Assembly (NCBI GenBank): GCA_023663945.1
Contig: JAMPGL010000022.1
Location: 1-57,882, forward strand
Length of the DNA stretch: 57,882 nt
Source: Lachnospiraceae bacterium
GTDB taxonomy: Bacteria; Bacillota; Clostridia; Lachnospirales; Lachnospiraceae
Direction of reading: 5' to 3'
Shown here: positions 36,301 to 43,858 of the stretch, piece by piece
Layout of the letters: every line of letters begins with the position of its first letter
How positions within the stretch are numbered: position 1 is the stretch's first letter
Position numbers and translations under genes: made by a program
Notes under the pieces: model-generated
Told to the model about the DNA's origin: nothing
Databases searched by the model: none
Seen by the model: only the letters and a program-made list of their open reading frames with translations

Positions 36301-38727
36301 GGGATCAGCGGAAAGACACAGGAGGACATAGAGCTTGACGTTTATGCCTATTTACAGTCCAAGATTGACGAATACGGGATAAATATAGAGCTTGTGGACA
36401 TGGCGGTATCGGGAAGCAGGTGCAGAGGTCTTGAAAAACCGGGTTCTGACCTTGACGTGGTCGTGGAATATAAAGGCAGGGAAAGGGAAGATGACCTTTT
36501 CAATGCCTTTAATGAGGACGGTTTTATGATAGGCGGCATTAAAGTGGACATCAATCCCATAACGGAGGGAAAGACCGGGACGCTCGGAGAGTACCTTCCG
36601 GGGGTGGAGTCCTATCTTGAGGGCGTCCGGGAAGCAAGGGAACATGAGCCGAGAAGCATTTTCAGCATCCGCATGAACGATGAAGAACGCTTTTTTGAGA
36701 ATACCAGCGGTCTTGACGCCGATGCCCTGTGCAGAGCCTACGGGGAGTGTGGGCTGCCTTTTGTGGAAATGGGGCAGTATGGCAGATGGATTGACATAGG
36801 GGAGTATGCGCAGACAGAGCAGAGTGAACGATTGGCATTTTCTGTACAATTTAATGAAGAAACGGATAAGATTACCATTTTTGACGGGGAAAATTTTGAA
36901 TACAGAGGTCTGCACGAAACAGTCTATCCGGAACAGGCAGAGAAAAATGTCAAAATAACGCTGACCGTAGCGGAGTGCGGGGAGTTCCACAACCTCGGAG
37001 AGTTCCATGAGGGCATAGAAAGCGTGGAAGAAGCGGTTTCCATTTTTAACAGGATACCGCCTGAGAGAATGAACGGCATCCCAAGCATCGGCATCAATAT
37101 CCATACAGAGGGGACGGAAAGCTATGAGGACGCACAGATGGATATTGTGTCGGGCAGAACCGTTGACCTTGAAGCGCTTGCCTATTATCCGGAGATTACG
37201 GGAAACCAGAAGGCGATGGAAGCCATTTCGGAGCTTATGGCTGCATTTCCGGATGCAGAGGTAAGGGGTTCGCTTGCACAGTGGCAGACCGGGGATATGC
37301 AGCGCAGCGAGCCGGAGCCGGATGCGGACAAAGCTGCGCTGATAGCGGCGGAAATAGACCAGCTTTCCTATGATTACGACACCCGCCAGTATAAGGAAAC
37401 GGTGGAGGACAGGGACGCACAGGTGGCGAACATCGCAGAGGACATCAGGAACGGGAATACGGAATACCTGAACGATTTCCTCAATGCCATGATTTCAGAC
37501 AGCATGAGGGAGGGCATGACGGATATTTTCGGGAAAGGCACAGCGCTTGATGACAGCGAGGGCGTACAGACCGCAAGGAAGGCAAAGGAGCTTTTAGACA
37601 GCCTTGCAGAATACAAGCCGCTTGAAAAGGCTGCGGAAAACGGACTGGAAGCCGCCACACAGCTTACAGAATTACAGCAGAAGGCGGCGGAGATAGCCAG
37701 AGGATATGAAAAGCTGCCCATGCAGGAAAGGATCAACATCATCGCACAGTCATTCGGCTGTACGTCGGGCAGGGTTGAAACGTCACCATGTACAGGAAAA
37801 TGGCGTGGAACAAGTGACATTTCTATCAGGTTTGACAATGGCGCTTCCCTGTTTATCGGCAACCACAGGACGCCGCAAGCCAAAACCGCAAAGGTGCAGA
37901 ATGAATGCGTCAACAGCGCATTGGTACAGTATAACCCGGACATTATCAGAATAACAAAGGAAACCGCCATTGACGCACTTAGAAAGCGGGAAGCAAAGGA
38001 TAATGAAATTGCCGCACAGAAAGGCTTGAAGCCTTATACCCTGCTGGACGTGGAATTTAATGACGGTACGGACGAAAAAAGCAGGGGGTACATGGGCTGG
38101 TATTATGTGACGCTGGCTGTTGGCGGTGAAATCCGTTCCCACATAGAAACCGGGCTGAACTATGAGATACTGGACGGGAAAGTAAGCGAAACACCCACAA
38201 GGGAAAATTATTTTGCAGCGGGGGCATTAAAGGAAAGCGATGCTGACTATGTTTTCAACAACGTAGGATTTTCCTCAACCTCCGGTCTGTATTCGCTGCC
38301 TGTTAGTGCGGAAGTGCGGGAACGGGCGGAAAAAACGCTTGCAGAGCGTGGCGTGGCGCAGGTGCCGGAATTTTTACGGGAGCAGGATCATTTTACGCCG
38401 GACGAATTGATGACCGGAGAACAGGTTGCAACACCGAGGGGCAGTTTCCATGTAACCGCCATGAGCCGGGAGCAGATGGAAGCAGCCGGATATGGTTTTC
38501 ATCATAAATCAGACAATGGAAAATATCTGATCATGGGGAACGGGAAACGGGCGTTTGCCATTGCAGCAGAACCGCCGGAAAACTGCCTAAAAAAAGAGAA
38601 GCAGACAGGCAGGATTTCCGTAAAGGAAAAGCTGGCGGAGAAAAAGGCGGTCATCGAGCAGAGGGACAAACCCGCAAAGGAAGCACCGGAAAAGGGAACA
38701 GAAAAAAAGACAGGAAGGGAGATATAA
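33310..38727 (+). CDS. Large polyvalent protein: ArdC-like, zinc peptidase, YodL-like and nucleotidyltransferase domains
   Basis: 1805 residues from ATG 33310 (AAAAGGAG upstream). Order: ArdC N-terminal domain (about 5-120; YSANNIQLIAMQRPDATF, HVNKGEKGI); zinc metallopeptidase motif HEIAHAKLH (about 209); several YodL-like and other large-polyvalent-protein domains (about 370-820); a minimal nucleotidyltransferase with GSRCRG...GSDLDVVVE and DINP (about 1033-1080); further uncharacterised domains; tail [11 protein letters not shown]. ArdC proteins protect incoming DNA from restriction. Such multi-domain proteins are thought to be sent into the recipient with the DNA. The gene appears intact. 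Confidence 0.82.
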   Translation: MADARTEKQKVKEITDRLEEGLKELFEGEKYKSYLSTMSKFHNYSANNIQLIAMQRPDATFVAGYKAWQKNFERHVNKGEKGIRILAPAPYKIKEEQEKIDPVTKEPMLDRDGMPVMEEVERKIPAFRVVTVFDYAQTDGKELPGLGVDELHGNVENYQDFMEALERVSPVPIRYEEMEGDRKGYFLDLNYPVAIKEGMSEVQTAKTGIHEIAHAKLHAKEAGRDTEPSAYKDRETMEIEAESIAYTVCQHFGIDTSDYSFGYIAGWSSGKETPELKSSLDTIRKTSSELIKGIETQLLEIAKEKAEEQAQEDIILLVANPERSEYDLLSVRGMERTDLLHALSVMNDDDRQNVEAYLERAGAWAALLGNEQSEDVEEYHLDYAYNTDTHEITDFKALQEEREKANKPIEYADVVVRISMPDSGEYETIKITNMQPEVQNVLYDVPFLEENEWNGSVTDYLAEKGFEFVPIMRSGGLNDGYPQFYDFDLDMSAWEVHTASELPAMLQAEQLINRMEFHRSVYGTDERNLIMNHAYKLDNMEDTASLALSLAEQKDDPALLSATKDMAQAEIDALPDGMVGLSEMHEYGYSWDEMLPLTKDRASELFKEGLEVYLLHSDGSEAVIEDWGALHGHDGLFGVEKDDWSAYLERELEEYIPDRENRLLYGNESRFGIYQLKDTEETRDIRFMAMDYLEMKGVPVSKENYELVYTGELEEGMSLEDIYTKFNIDRPADFTGHSLSVSDVVVLHQDGENTSHYVDAVGYREVPEFAKEAALSEEISGEKDSAAENDKTDFEKAEPYREMTSEEVKAFVKERFASQLKSSGIDDVSLYMDRFDALYGQGKMEHLMPTGEERLVPADMASAEQEISDTNTEREETELAFQLADRYISIQEASGGYDYTIYDMDYRELDGGVYDNPDITIRQALDEIVTDLKEPMHRSELEGNIHTYDELIPVDYDELTEKAEQEAKYGIERRMLKEAQNRKAVEDFKARTGELFNGISGKTQEDIELDVYAYLQSKIDEYGINIELVDMAVSGSRCRGLEKPGSDLDVVVEYKGREREDDLFNAFNEDGFMIGGIKVDINPITEGKTGTLGEYLPGVESYLEGVREAREHEPRSIFSIRMNDEERFFENTSGLDADALCRAYGECGLPFVEMGQYGRWIDIGEYAQTEQSERLAFSVQFNEETDKITIFDGENFEYRGLHETVYPEQAEKNVKITLTVAECGEFHNLGEFHEGIESVEEAVSIFNRIPPERMNGIPSIGINIHTEGTESYEDAQMDIVSGRTVDLEALAYYPEITGNQKAMEAISELMAAFPDAEVRGSLAQWQTGDMQRSEPEPDADKAALIAAEIDQLSYDYDTRQYKETVEDRDAQVANIAEDIRNGNTEYLNDFLNAMISDSMREGMTDIFGKGTALDDSEGVQTARKAKELLDSLAEYKPLEKAAENGLEAATQLTELQQKAAEIARGYEKLPMQERINIIAQSFGCTSGRVETSPCTGKWRGTSDISIRFDNGASLFIGNHRTPQAKTAKVQNECVNSALVQYNPDIIRITKETAIDALRKREAKDNEIAAQKGLKPYTLLDVEFNDGTDEKSRGYMGWYYVTLAVGGEIRSHIETGLNYEILDGKVSETPTRENYFAAGALKESDADYVFNNVGFSSTSGLYSLPVSAEVRERAEKTLAERGVAQVPEFLREQDHFTPDELMTGEQVATPRGSFHVTAMSREQMEAAGYGFHHKSDNGKYLIMGNGKRAFAIAAEPPENCLKKEKQTGRISVKEKLAEKKAVIEQRDKPAKEAPEKGTEKKTGREI

Positions 38728-38730
38728 GCT

Positions 38731-38934
38731 ATGGACAAGTTTACAGTAGAAGAAACCAATTTAATGTGCGTGTTTGAAGGGCAGGACAGAACCGGCATGA
38801 TTGCCGACATAAACGACGCAATCCCGCACATACAGGACAGCGGAATGGTTGAGCTTGCCAAACAGGTCATAGGAAAGCTGGAAGCCATGAGCGATGAGGA
38901 ATTTGCAGAGGTCGCACTGGAAGCGGCAGAATAA
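38731..38934 (+). CDS. TTRAP family transposon-transfer assisting protein
   Basis: 67 residues, 3 bp after the ArdC-type gene, with GGAAGGGAG upstream. Acidic, two helices; the FTVEETNLMCVFEG start and the MSDEEFAEVALE end are typical of the small TTRAP family of clostridial ICEs. The biochemical role is unknown. Confidence 0.75.
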   Translation: MDKFTVEETNLMCVFEGQDRTGMIADINDAIPHIQDSGMVELAKQVIGKLEAMSDEEFAEVALEAAE

Positions 38935-38948
38935 AGATAATTTGACAA

Positions 38949-38985
38949 GGGTGGCTTGCCATTTGGCAGGCTGCCCGATTTTTTT
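38949..38985 (+). terminator. Rho-independent terminator
   Basis: A 12-bp stem with three G-U pairs (38949-38960 with 38965-38976), ATTT loop and T7. It ends the ArdC-TTRAP operon. Confidence 0.75.
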
Positions 38986-39010
38986 GTTGAAAGATGCTGC
39001 TTTTTGCGGT

Positions 39011-39030
39011 AAACTATATCAGTATAGTTT
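39011..39030 (+). promoter_or_regulatory. Perfect palindrome upstream of the DUF3800 gene
   Basis: AAACTATA-TCAG-TATAGTTT, 8-bp arms, lying 22 bp before the DUF3800 start in the promoter region. It is probably an operator. Confidence 0.5.
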
Positions 39031-39051
39031 TAACGGAAAGAAGGTGAGTGT

Positions 39052-39825
39052 ATGGCGGAATATACTCTATACATAGATGAGAGCGAAACTTTTAACAGTG
39101 CAGGAAATAAATATTTTGTTATGAGTGGTGTTATTATCAGTGACAGTGACTATCCGGAAATTGAGGATAATTTAAACCAGATTAAGAGAAAAATATGGGA
39201 CAATGCACAGGGTTGTGAGAAAAACATATTACACGAGAAAGATGTCAGTTTTGCAAATTTTCGGTTAAATTCAAAGAGATTGTCAGATATTCCGGCTTGT
39301 TACCATATATTCCGGGATAAGAACAAAGTGCTGCTTTTATATAATGAGCTTTCAAAGCTGTTTAAGAAAGCGCCTCTTTATACGATTGGAGTCTGTCAGG
39401 ATAAAAGCGTCCTATTTGCCCGATACGGGGAAGAAAACCTCAATAACCAGCTTACCATAGCAATCCAGTTATTGATTGAGCATTACTGCCAGTTCCTGAT
39501 CATGAATAAAGCAACAGGGGCTATCTGCTATGAAGCGATGCAGCCGGAGCAGAACGCAAAAATACAGCAGAGAATATATGAATTAAAGGCATTGGGGACT
39601 ATGTATTATTCTTCGGGAACGATACAGAATTATCTGCGTGACATACATTTTGTATCAAAATCAGAAAATATGGCGGGACTTCAACTGGCAGATTTTGTTC
39701 CAAACACATTAGGACGCTACGCCGCAATGATGAAGCCTAAGAACAGGGATTTTTCAAAAAGCGTCAGGGATAAGCTGTATGATGGAAATGGAGATAAACG
39801 GTTTGGGTTTAAGATTTTGGCGTAA
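39052..39825 (+). CDS. DUF3800 domain protein
   Basis: 257 residues, ATG with AAGGTGAG upstream. It has the N-terminal YIDESE with acidic residues and the C-terminal LQLADFVPNTLGRY typical of DUF3800, a family with an RNase H-like pattern of acidic residues; activity unproved. DUF3800 genes are often found on mobile elements and near structured RNAs. Here two candidate RNAs follow directly (39876 and 40071). Confidence 0.85.
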   Translation: MAEYTLYIDESETFNSAGNKYFVMSGVIISDSDYPEIEDNLNQIKRKIWDNAQGCEKNILHEKDVSFANFRLNSKRLSDIPACYHIFRDKNKVLLLYNELSKLFKKAPLYTIGVCQDKSVLFARYGEENLNNQLTIAIQLLIEHYCQFLIMNKATGAICYEAMQPEQNAKIQQRIYELKALGTMYYSSGTIQNYLRDIHFVSKSENMAGLQLADFVPNTLGRYAAMMKPKNRDFSKSVRDKLYDGNGDKRFGFKILA

Positions 39826-39843
39826 AAATTTTTTTGCAGACAG

Positions 39844-39871
39844 TTGACTTTTTCGGATAAATGGATATAAT
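39844..39871 (+). promoter_or_regulatory. Promoter of the RNA downstream of DUF3800
   Basis: TTGACT (39844-39849) and TATAAT (39866-39871) with 16-bp spacing. No protein gene follows on this strand; a structured, terminated RNA does. Confidence 0.75.
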
Positions 39872-39875
39872 AGTG

Positions 39876-40024
39876 TTAATGGGATTGTGGCTGTGAGGTG
39901 CTAATGAACTTTAGTAAACCGTTTACGAAGTATCTCTTTTGGGAGATATGGAGTAATAAGCAGTCTGTCGAACCCATTAAAAAAGATTTACCAGAGCCTT
40001 GACTGTGATGTTAAGGCTCTTTTT
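39876..40024 (+). ncRNA. Candidate structured RNA, about 147 nt, downstream of DUF3800
   Basis: An 8-bp closing stem TTAATGGG/CCCATTAA (39876-39883 with 39973-39980) encloses a hairpin TATCTC/GAGATA (39931-39936 with 39943-39948) and a palindrome GTAAAC/GTTTAC (39914-39919, 39921-39926). A terminator follows: 8-bp stem 39993-40000 with 40013-40020, then T5. A consensus promoter lies directly upstream and no coding frame is evident. Published DUF3800 RNA motifs are known near such genes; whether this is one of them I cannot tell. Confidence 0.6.
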
Positions 40025-40070
40025 CTTTTAAAAAAGTAAGTAAGAAAAAAGGGGGATTCAGCAGGCGTCG

Positions 40071-40220
40071 GCATTGTGGGCAAAGTGTATAACTTCCCGT
40101 CTTATGGAGTTGTGGGTAACTGTGTTTGTAGGACGTGGGAAAGCTGCACTTTGCTTTTCCATGTGCTGTGAACATAGTTATCCATGACGGAATGGGGAGT
40201 TATGCACTTTTCCACGATGC
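40071..40220 (+). ncRNA. Long hairpin RNA, 150 nt, all mismatches G-U
   Basis: One long fold-back: 40071-40080 with 40211-40220 (10 bp), 40082-40098 with 40194-40210 (17 bp), internal loop, then 40109-40144 with 40153-40188 (36 bp, one G-G mismatch) and an 8-nt loop at 40145-40152. About 13 positions are not Watson-Crick and every one of them is G-U in plus-strand RNA (they would be A-C in the opposite strand). This suggests selection for folding of a plus-strand transcript. No promoter is obvious. The region 40025-40070 shows nothing else. Confidence 0.6.
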
Positions 40221-40254
40221 TTTTCTGCCCTTGACGGACGCATTTTTACGCTGA

Positions 40255-41628
40255 TTAGCGGGTGTGGTTTGTGTCCCTGTCCGCCTGTTCCTGTGCGTCT
40301 TTTAGCTGTTCTGTGCGCCCTAAATATTGGTTGAGGTTTTCCAGTTTTTGGGTTAAGGACTTTACATCTTTTTCACAATTCTTATATGTGGCGGTAAGTT
40401 CCTTTTTCTGTGAAACCAGCTCTTGGTATTCCGCTTTCATTTTGTCAATGTTCAAGCCTTTTAAGCTGATGCCCGCCTGTTCCAGCATACGCCTTGCGCC
40501 GCCATAAAGGATGATCTGGCTCTCATGCTTCCGGAAATATGCGTCAGGGTTCTTGGCTTTCTTGTAGGCAATATGAAAAGATTTATTTGCCTTGTACTGT
40601 TCCGCATATTTGATGATTTCTGCAAGGTCTTTGATGCGGTTCTCCAGTTTGCGGACGGTCTGCTTTGCTTCCTTTCCGGCAGCGGCAGTAGCGGCAATTT
40701 TCTGTTCCAGTTCCTTAATGGAACCGGCTTCATTGTATGCCTGTGCAGCAATCTTCAAATTCTCAACCGCTGCCCACCGTTGCAGACCGGGACTGTTCCG
40801 GAATTTTTCATCAGAGGTGTCAATCAATCTCCTGTTGGCGTAATCTTTTTTGGGAATAACAGCTTTCCGTTCCCGTTTTAGTTCGATACGCTCTTTGATG
40901 CGTTCCTTTGTATATTCTTTGCCGAGGGACTTTACGCTGCCACGCACAAAGCGGTCTTTCCCAAGTGGACGGAACGAGATAAATTTGGGTGCGTCTTCCC
41001 CAAAAATTTCGCCTTTTATCTCATAGCCTTTTGCCCGCATCAGGAGCAGAAATTCCTCATACGTTGATGACGCTTTTATGGCGGCATTGATGTCTTTCCT
41101 TATCTGCGGTTTCCATGAAGTCCCGTTCCTGTCTGCCTGCCATTCATTGTATTTTTTGCCACGTTCCCCGCCGGGGATAATGACGGAAAGGTTATGCTCG
41201 CTGCACAGCTCATCGCTCAATTTCCGGATGCGGTAATAGCTCTGTTTGCAGTCGTGGTATTTGTTATGTTCTAGGTTGTCGGCAGCGCAGAAAATGATGT
41301 GGTTGTGGACGTGACCTTTATCAATATGCGTGGTGACAATATAAGAATATTTTCCCTCCAAAACTTTGTCGGCAAGCTCTTTCCCTATCTGGTGCGCTTC
41401 CTTAAAACTGACCTCTCCGGGGGCAAAAGCCTGTATGAGATGGTAGGCTTTATTCAGGCTGTTTTCCCGGCAGTGATCCAGCGTATATTTGAAGTCAATC
41501 GCTGCGGTTTCCGGCGCACAGGCGTAAGCGGAAATGTAAATTTTTTCATCGGTTTTATCCGGGTTGCAGATGTAGTCTACCGCTTTATCAACGGTTGCTG
41601 TGACAGCATGGATTTTTGTGTATGCCAT
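40255..41628 (-). CDS. MobP-type relaxase
   Basis: 457 residues. The N-terminal relaxase domain has the three-histidine motif H101-x4-H106-x-H108-x-H110 (HIDKGHVHNHIIF) and Tyr19 in DYICNPDKT as likely nicking residue. The C-terminal half is coiled coil (about 280-450). It cuts one strand at oriT and leads it into the recipient. It overlaps mobC by 52 bp on the same strand. This is the relaxase type found on Tn1549-like ICEs. The gene looks intact, in contrast with the coupling protein. Confidence 0.9.
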   Translation of the reverse strand: MAYTKIHAVTATVDKAVDYICNPDKTDEKIYISAYACAPETAAIDFKYTLDHCRENSLNKAYHLIQAFAPGEVSFKEAHQIGKELADKVLEGKYSYIVTTHIDKGHVHNHIIFCAADNLEHNKYHDCKQSYYRIRKLSDELCSEHNLSVIIPGGERGKKYNEWQADRNGTSWKPQIRKDINAAIKASSTYEEFLLLMRAKGYEIKGEIFGEDAPKFISFRPLGKDRFVRGSVKSLGKEYTKERIKERIELKRERKAVIPKKDYANRRLIDTSDEKFRNSPGLQRWAAVENLKIAAQAYNEAGSIKELEQKIAATAAAGKEAKQTVRKLENRIKDLAEIIKYAEQYKANKSFHIAYKKAKNPDAYFRKHESQIILYGGARRMLEQAGISLKGLNIDKMKAEYQELVSQKKELTATYKNCEKDVKSLTQKLENLNQYLGRTEQLKDAQEQADRDTNHTR

Positions 41629-41918
41629 ACCTGATTCATCAACTCCTTTACCTCGTCCATATCTTCCTGATAGATATGGTTTGTGCTGTTAATCCTCTTT
41701 GCAATCTGGTTCAGGCTGGAACTGATCCGTCCAAGCTCTGTATTGTATTCCCTCAAAAAACTATAATCCACATCATAGACATATCCGTATAAAATGAGCT
41801 TGCGGAGGAAAGCCGATTTGCTTTTCATACCGGACAGTCTGAACTTCTCATCAAGAATATACTGTTCCTTATCATTCAAGTGAAATTCATTCCGGTTGGT
41901 GCGTGTCCTGTTTGCCAT
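41577..41918 (-). CDS. mobC: MobC-like relaxosome protein
   Basis: 113 residues. The N-terminal part (EFHLNDKEQYILDEKFRLSGMKSKSAFLRKLIL) resembles the ribbon-helix-helix DNA-binding region of MobC/MbeC-type proteins; the C-terminus is helical with the LNQIAKRIN segment typical of the family. It helps the relaxase at oriT. It is first in the minus-strand mob operon and reads away from the candidate oriT. Confidence 0.85.
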   Translation of the reverse strand: MANRTRTNRNEFHLNDKEQYILDEKFRLSGMKSKSAFLRKLILYGYVYDVDYSFLREYNTELGRISSSLNQIAKRINSTNHIYQEDMDEVKELMNQVWHTQKSMLSQQPLIKR

Positions 41919-41954
41919 TTCTGATACTTCCTTTCTTCATTTGGGCATAAAAAA

Positions 41955-42228
41955 ACTGCTGTAAAATGTTCGATTTACAACAGTCGGTTTCGTGTCTGTT
42001 CGGTTGTTTTTGGATAGAACTATCCATGTGTTATTGTAGCAAATCTGCGGATAAAGGTCAAGGACTGGCGGAGGAAAAACGGAAAGAAAATCAAAGAGGG
42101 TTAGGGATACTTCCCTATGAAAATTTCCTCATACGGACGGCAGGGAAGTATGGGGAATTTTGCCCATGTGTCCGGACATGGGCAGTGCTTGCTAGGTTAG
42201 TTTTTCGACACTCCCGGAGGGTGTGTCG
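41955..42228. other. Candidate oriT: cluster of inverted repeats upstream of mobC
   Basis: Four inverted repeats in 275 bp: 41955-41965/41974-41984 (10 of 11); 42107-42116/42142-42151 (perfect 10); 42161-42169/42176-42184 (perfect 9, GTCCGG loop); 42206-42215/42219-42228 (9 of 10, GGA loop). The position directly upstream of mobC-relaxase is where oriT is found in mobilisable elements. The nick site cannot be named from the sequence alone. Confidence 0.5.
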
Positions 42229-42268
42229 TTTAAGCCTTTAAATGTCAGATATGCTATTATACCAGATA

Positions 42269-42297
42269 GTTACTACCTAAAAAGTGCGTACTTGTGC
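42269..42297 (+). promoter_or_regulatory. Putative HxlR operator upstream of radical SAM gene
   Basis: CTACCTAAAAAGTGCGTACTTG resembles CTACCCAAAAAGTGCAGTCTTG at 43836-43857 in front of the nitroreductase gene, next to which an HxlR regulator is encoded. It lies 57-85 bp before the gene it would control. Confidence 0.5.
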
Positions 42298-42353
42298 TAG
42301 TGGCAATAGAATGTTATTTTTAATCTGAATAATTAAGAAAGAAGAATATAATA

Positions 42354-43379
42354 ATGAAAGATATAGAAATCGGTTTGATTCGTCCACCGTCAGAAAGTGA
42401 AAGTCTGCTTGTCAGGGTAACAAGAGGATGTCATTGGAATAAATGTAATTTCTGTGGACTTTATAAATCTATGAATTTTTCCATGCGTCCGATTGAAGAA
42501 ATCATAAAAGATATAGAGAAACAGGCAGCGTTGTATCAAGGGAAAAAATTCAAATCTTGTTTTTTGCAAGATGGAGATGTACTGGTATTAAAAACAGGTT
42601 ATCTGTTTCGGATTTTGGAAGCATTGAACAAAAATTTTCCTGATTTAGAATATATTACTTCTTATGCTCGTGCAGATAGCATCACACGAAAAAGTCCAAA
42701 AGAGTTGAGGGAACTTCGGCAGGCTGGATTGAATCATTTGTATTGCGGAATGGAAACAGGATCTGATAAAATATTGCAGCTTATCAATAAAGGCTTCCAT
42801 GCAGATACAGTTGTGAAAAGTGGTTGTATGGCAAAGGAAGCAGGCATGATATTATCAGAGTTTATATTGCTTGGGATTGGTGGGAAAGAACTTTCAGAAG
42901 AAAATGCAATTCAGACAGCAGAAGCATTAAATATTATTCAGCCAGATTTCATTCGTGTTCATGCAACAGGAATAAAACCAGAGTCGAAGATGTGGGAGTT
43001 TGTTCAGGACGGTTCTTTTACATTACAGTCAGAAGAAGAAATTGTGATAGAGCAAAAATTATTTTTGAGAAAGCTGTGTGAAATGAATAGTTACTATGTG
43101 AACGAACACATTATCAATTTGTTACTGGAGGTTAGGGGGAATCTGCAAACAGATAAAATGAAAATGATGTCTACCATAGATAAATTTCTAAGATTGCTAG
43201 AAGCTGAAAAACTTTTATTTATCATAGGTAGAAGGTTTAATATTTTCTTTATGCTAACTGACTTGAAAAATCCGGGATTATATCAAAAAGTGCAAGAATG
43301 TAGGGATAAGATTTTACAGAAAAATCCGCAGGTTGATTTCACTAAACTTTGTAATTATATTAGACAGTCGCAGATTTAA
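42354..43379 (+). CDS. Radical SAM protein (CHWNKCNFC type)
   Basis: 341 residues, with AAGAAAGAAG upstream. Cluster motif C-x4-C-x2-C (GCHWNKCNFCGLY) rather than C-x3-C-x2-C, followed by Elp3/B12-type radical SAM features (ITSYARADS; GLNHLYCGMETGSDKIL; LGIGGKELS). I cannot name the substrate. It probably shares HxlR control with the nitroreductase gene because both have the same upstream box. AT-rich cargo to the right of the mob region. Confidence 0.82.
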   Translation: MKDIEIGLIRPPSESESLLVRVTRGCHWNKCNFCGLYKSMNFSMRPIEEIIKDIEKQAALYQGKKFKSCFLQDGDVLVLKTGYLFRILEALNKNFPDLEYITSYARADSITRKSPKELRELRQAGLNHLYCGMETGSDKILQLINKGFHADTVVKSGCMAKEAGMILSEFILLGIGGKELSEENAIQTAEALNIIQPDFIRVHATGIKPESKMWEFVQDGSFTLQSEEEIVIEQKLFLRKLCEMNSYYVNEHIINLLLEVRGNLQTDKMKMMSTIDKFLRLLEAEKLLFIIGRRFNIFFMLTDLKNPGLYQKVQECRDKILQKNPQVDFTKLCNYIRQSQI

Positions 43380-43392
43380 GACCGAAGAAAAC

Positions 43393-43433
43393 CCGCATAG
43401 CAGTTTTTAGTTTGCTGACTATGCGGATTTTTT
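43393..43433. terminator. Bidirectional terminator
   Basis: 8-bp stem CCGCATAG/CTATGCGG (43393-43400 with 43419-43426) with an inner CAG/CTG pair; T run on the plus side. It lies between two convergent genes (radical SAM and hxlR). Confidence 0.75.
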
Positions 43434-43788
43434 ATTTGTTGGAAGGACAGCATAGTGGTTGTACATCTAATCCGTCAAGATATTCTTTTCCCCAATCACA
43501 CATAGCATTTAATACTGGAATAATGCTATCGCCAAACGAAGTAAGCGAGTATAGGGTTTTTGGTGGTTTTTCCGGAATGACTTCTCTCTGTATCATGCCA
43601 CATTCTTCTAAATCATGTAATTGCTGTGACAGCATTTTAGGTGTTGCCTTTGGTATTTTTCGCTGTAATTCCATATAGTGGAGAGGTTTTTCTATTAAAT
43701 GCCATAGAATAAGCGGTTTATATTTTCCTCCAATCAAGAGCAGAGTAGCTTCAACCGGGCAATTAAATTGATATTTTGAATAGTCCAT
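43432..43788 (-). CDS. HxlR family transcriptional regulator
   Basis: 118 residues from ATG at 43788 (SD AAGGAG lies 14 bp upstream, rather far; GTG 43803 is an alternative but touches the SD). CPVEATLLLIGGKYKPLILWHL...MLSQQLHDLEECGMIQREV is the HxlR winged helix with the N-terminal Cys that in some relatives (YodB, HypR) senses electrophiles. Divergent from the nitroreductase gene, which it probably controls. Confidence 0.9.
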   Translation of the reverse strand: MDYSKYQFNCPVEATLLLIGGKYKPLILWHLIEKPLHYMELQRKIPKATPKMLSQQLHDLEECGMIQREVIPEKPPKTLYSLTSFGDSIIPVLNAMCDWGKEYLDGLDVQPLCCPSNK

Positions 43789-43810
43789 TGTATTTGTAAT
43801 CACTCCTTTT

Positions 43811-43858
43811 TATAACTACCCTTTTGGGAAGTATCTACCCAAAAAGTGCAGTCTTGCG
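43811..43858 (+). promoter_or_regulatory. HxlR-type operator boxes between hxlR and nitroreductase
   Basis: Two related boxes: CTACCCTTTTGGGAAGTA (43816-43833) and CTACCCAAAAAGTGC (from 43835). The second matches the box at 42274-42290. They lie between the divergent genes and just before the promoter at 43854. Confidence 0.5.

Noticed and set aside
40071-40220. Retron msr/msd or MITE for the long hairpin
   Set aside because: There is no reverse transcriptase gene nearby, and the one-sided G-U pattern does not fit a decaying inverted-repeat transposon.
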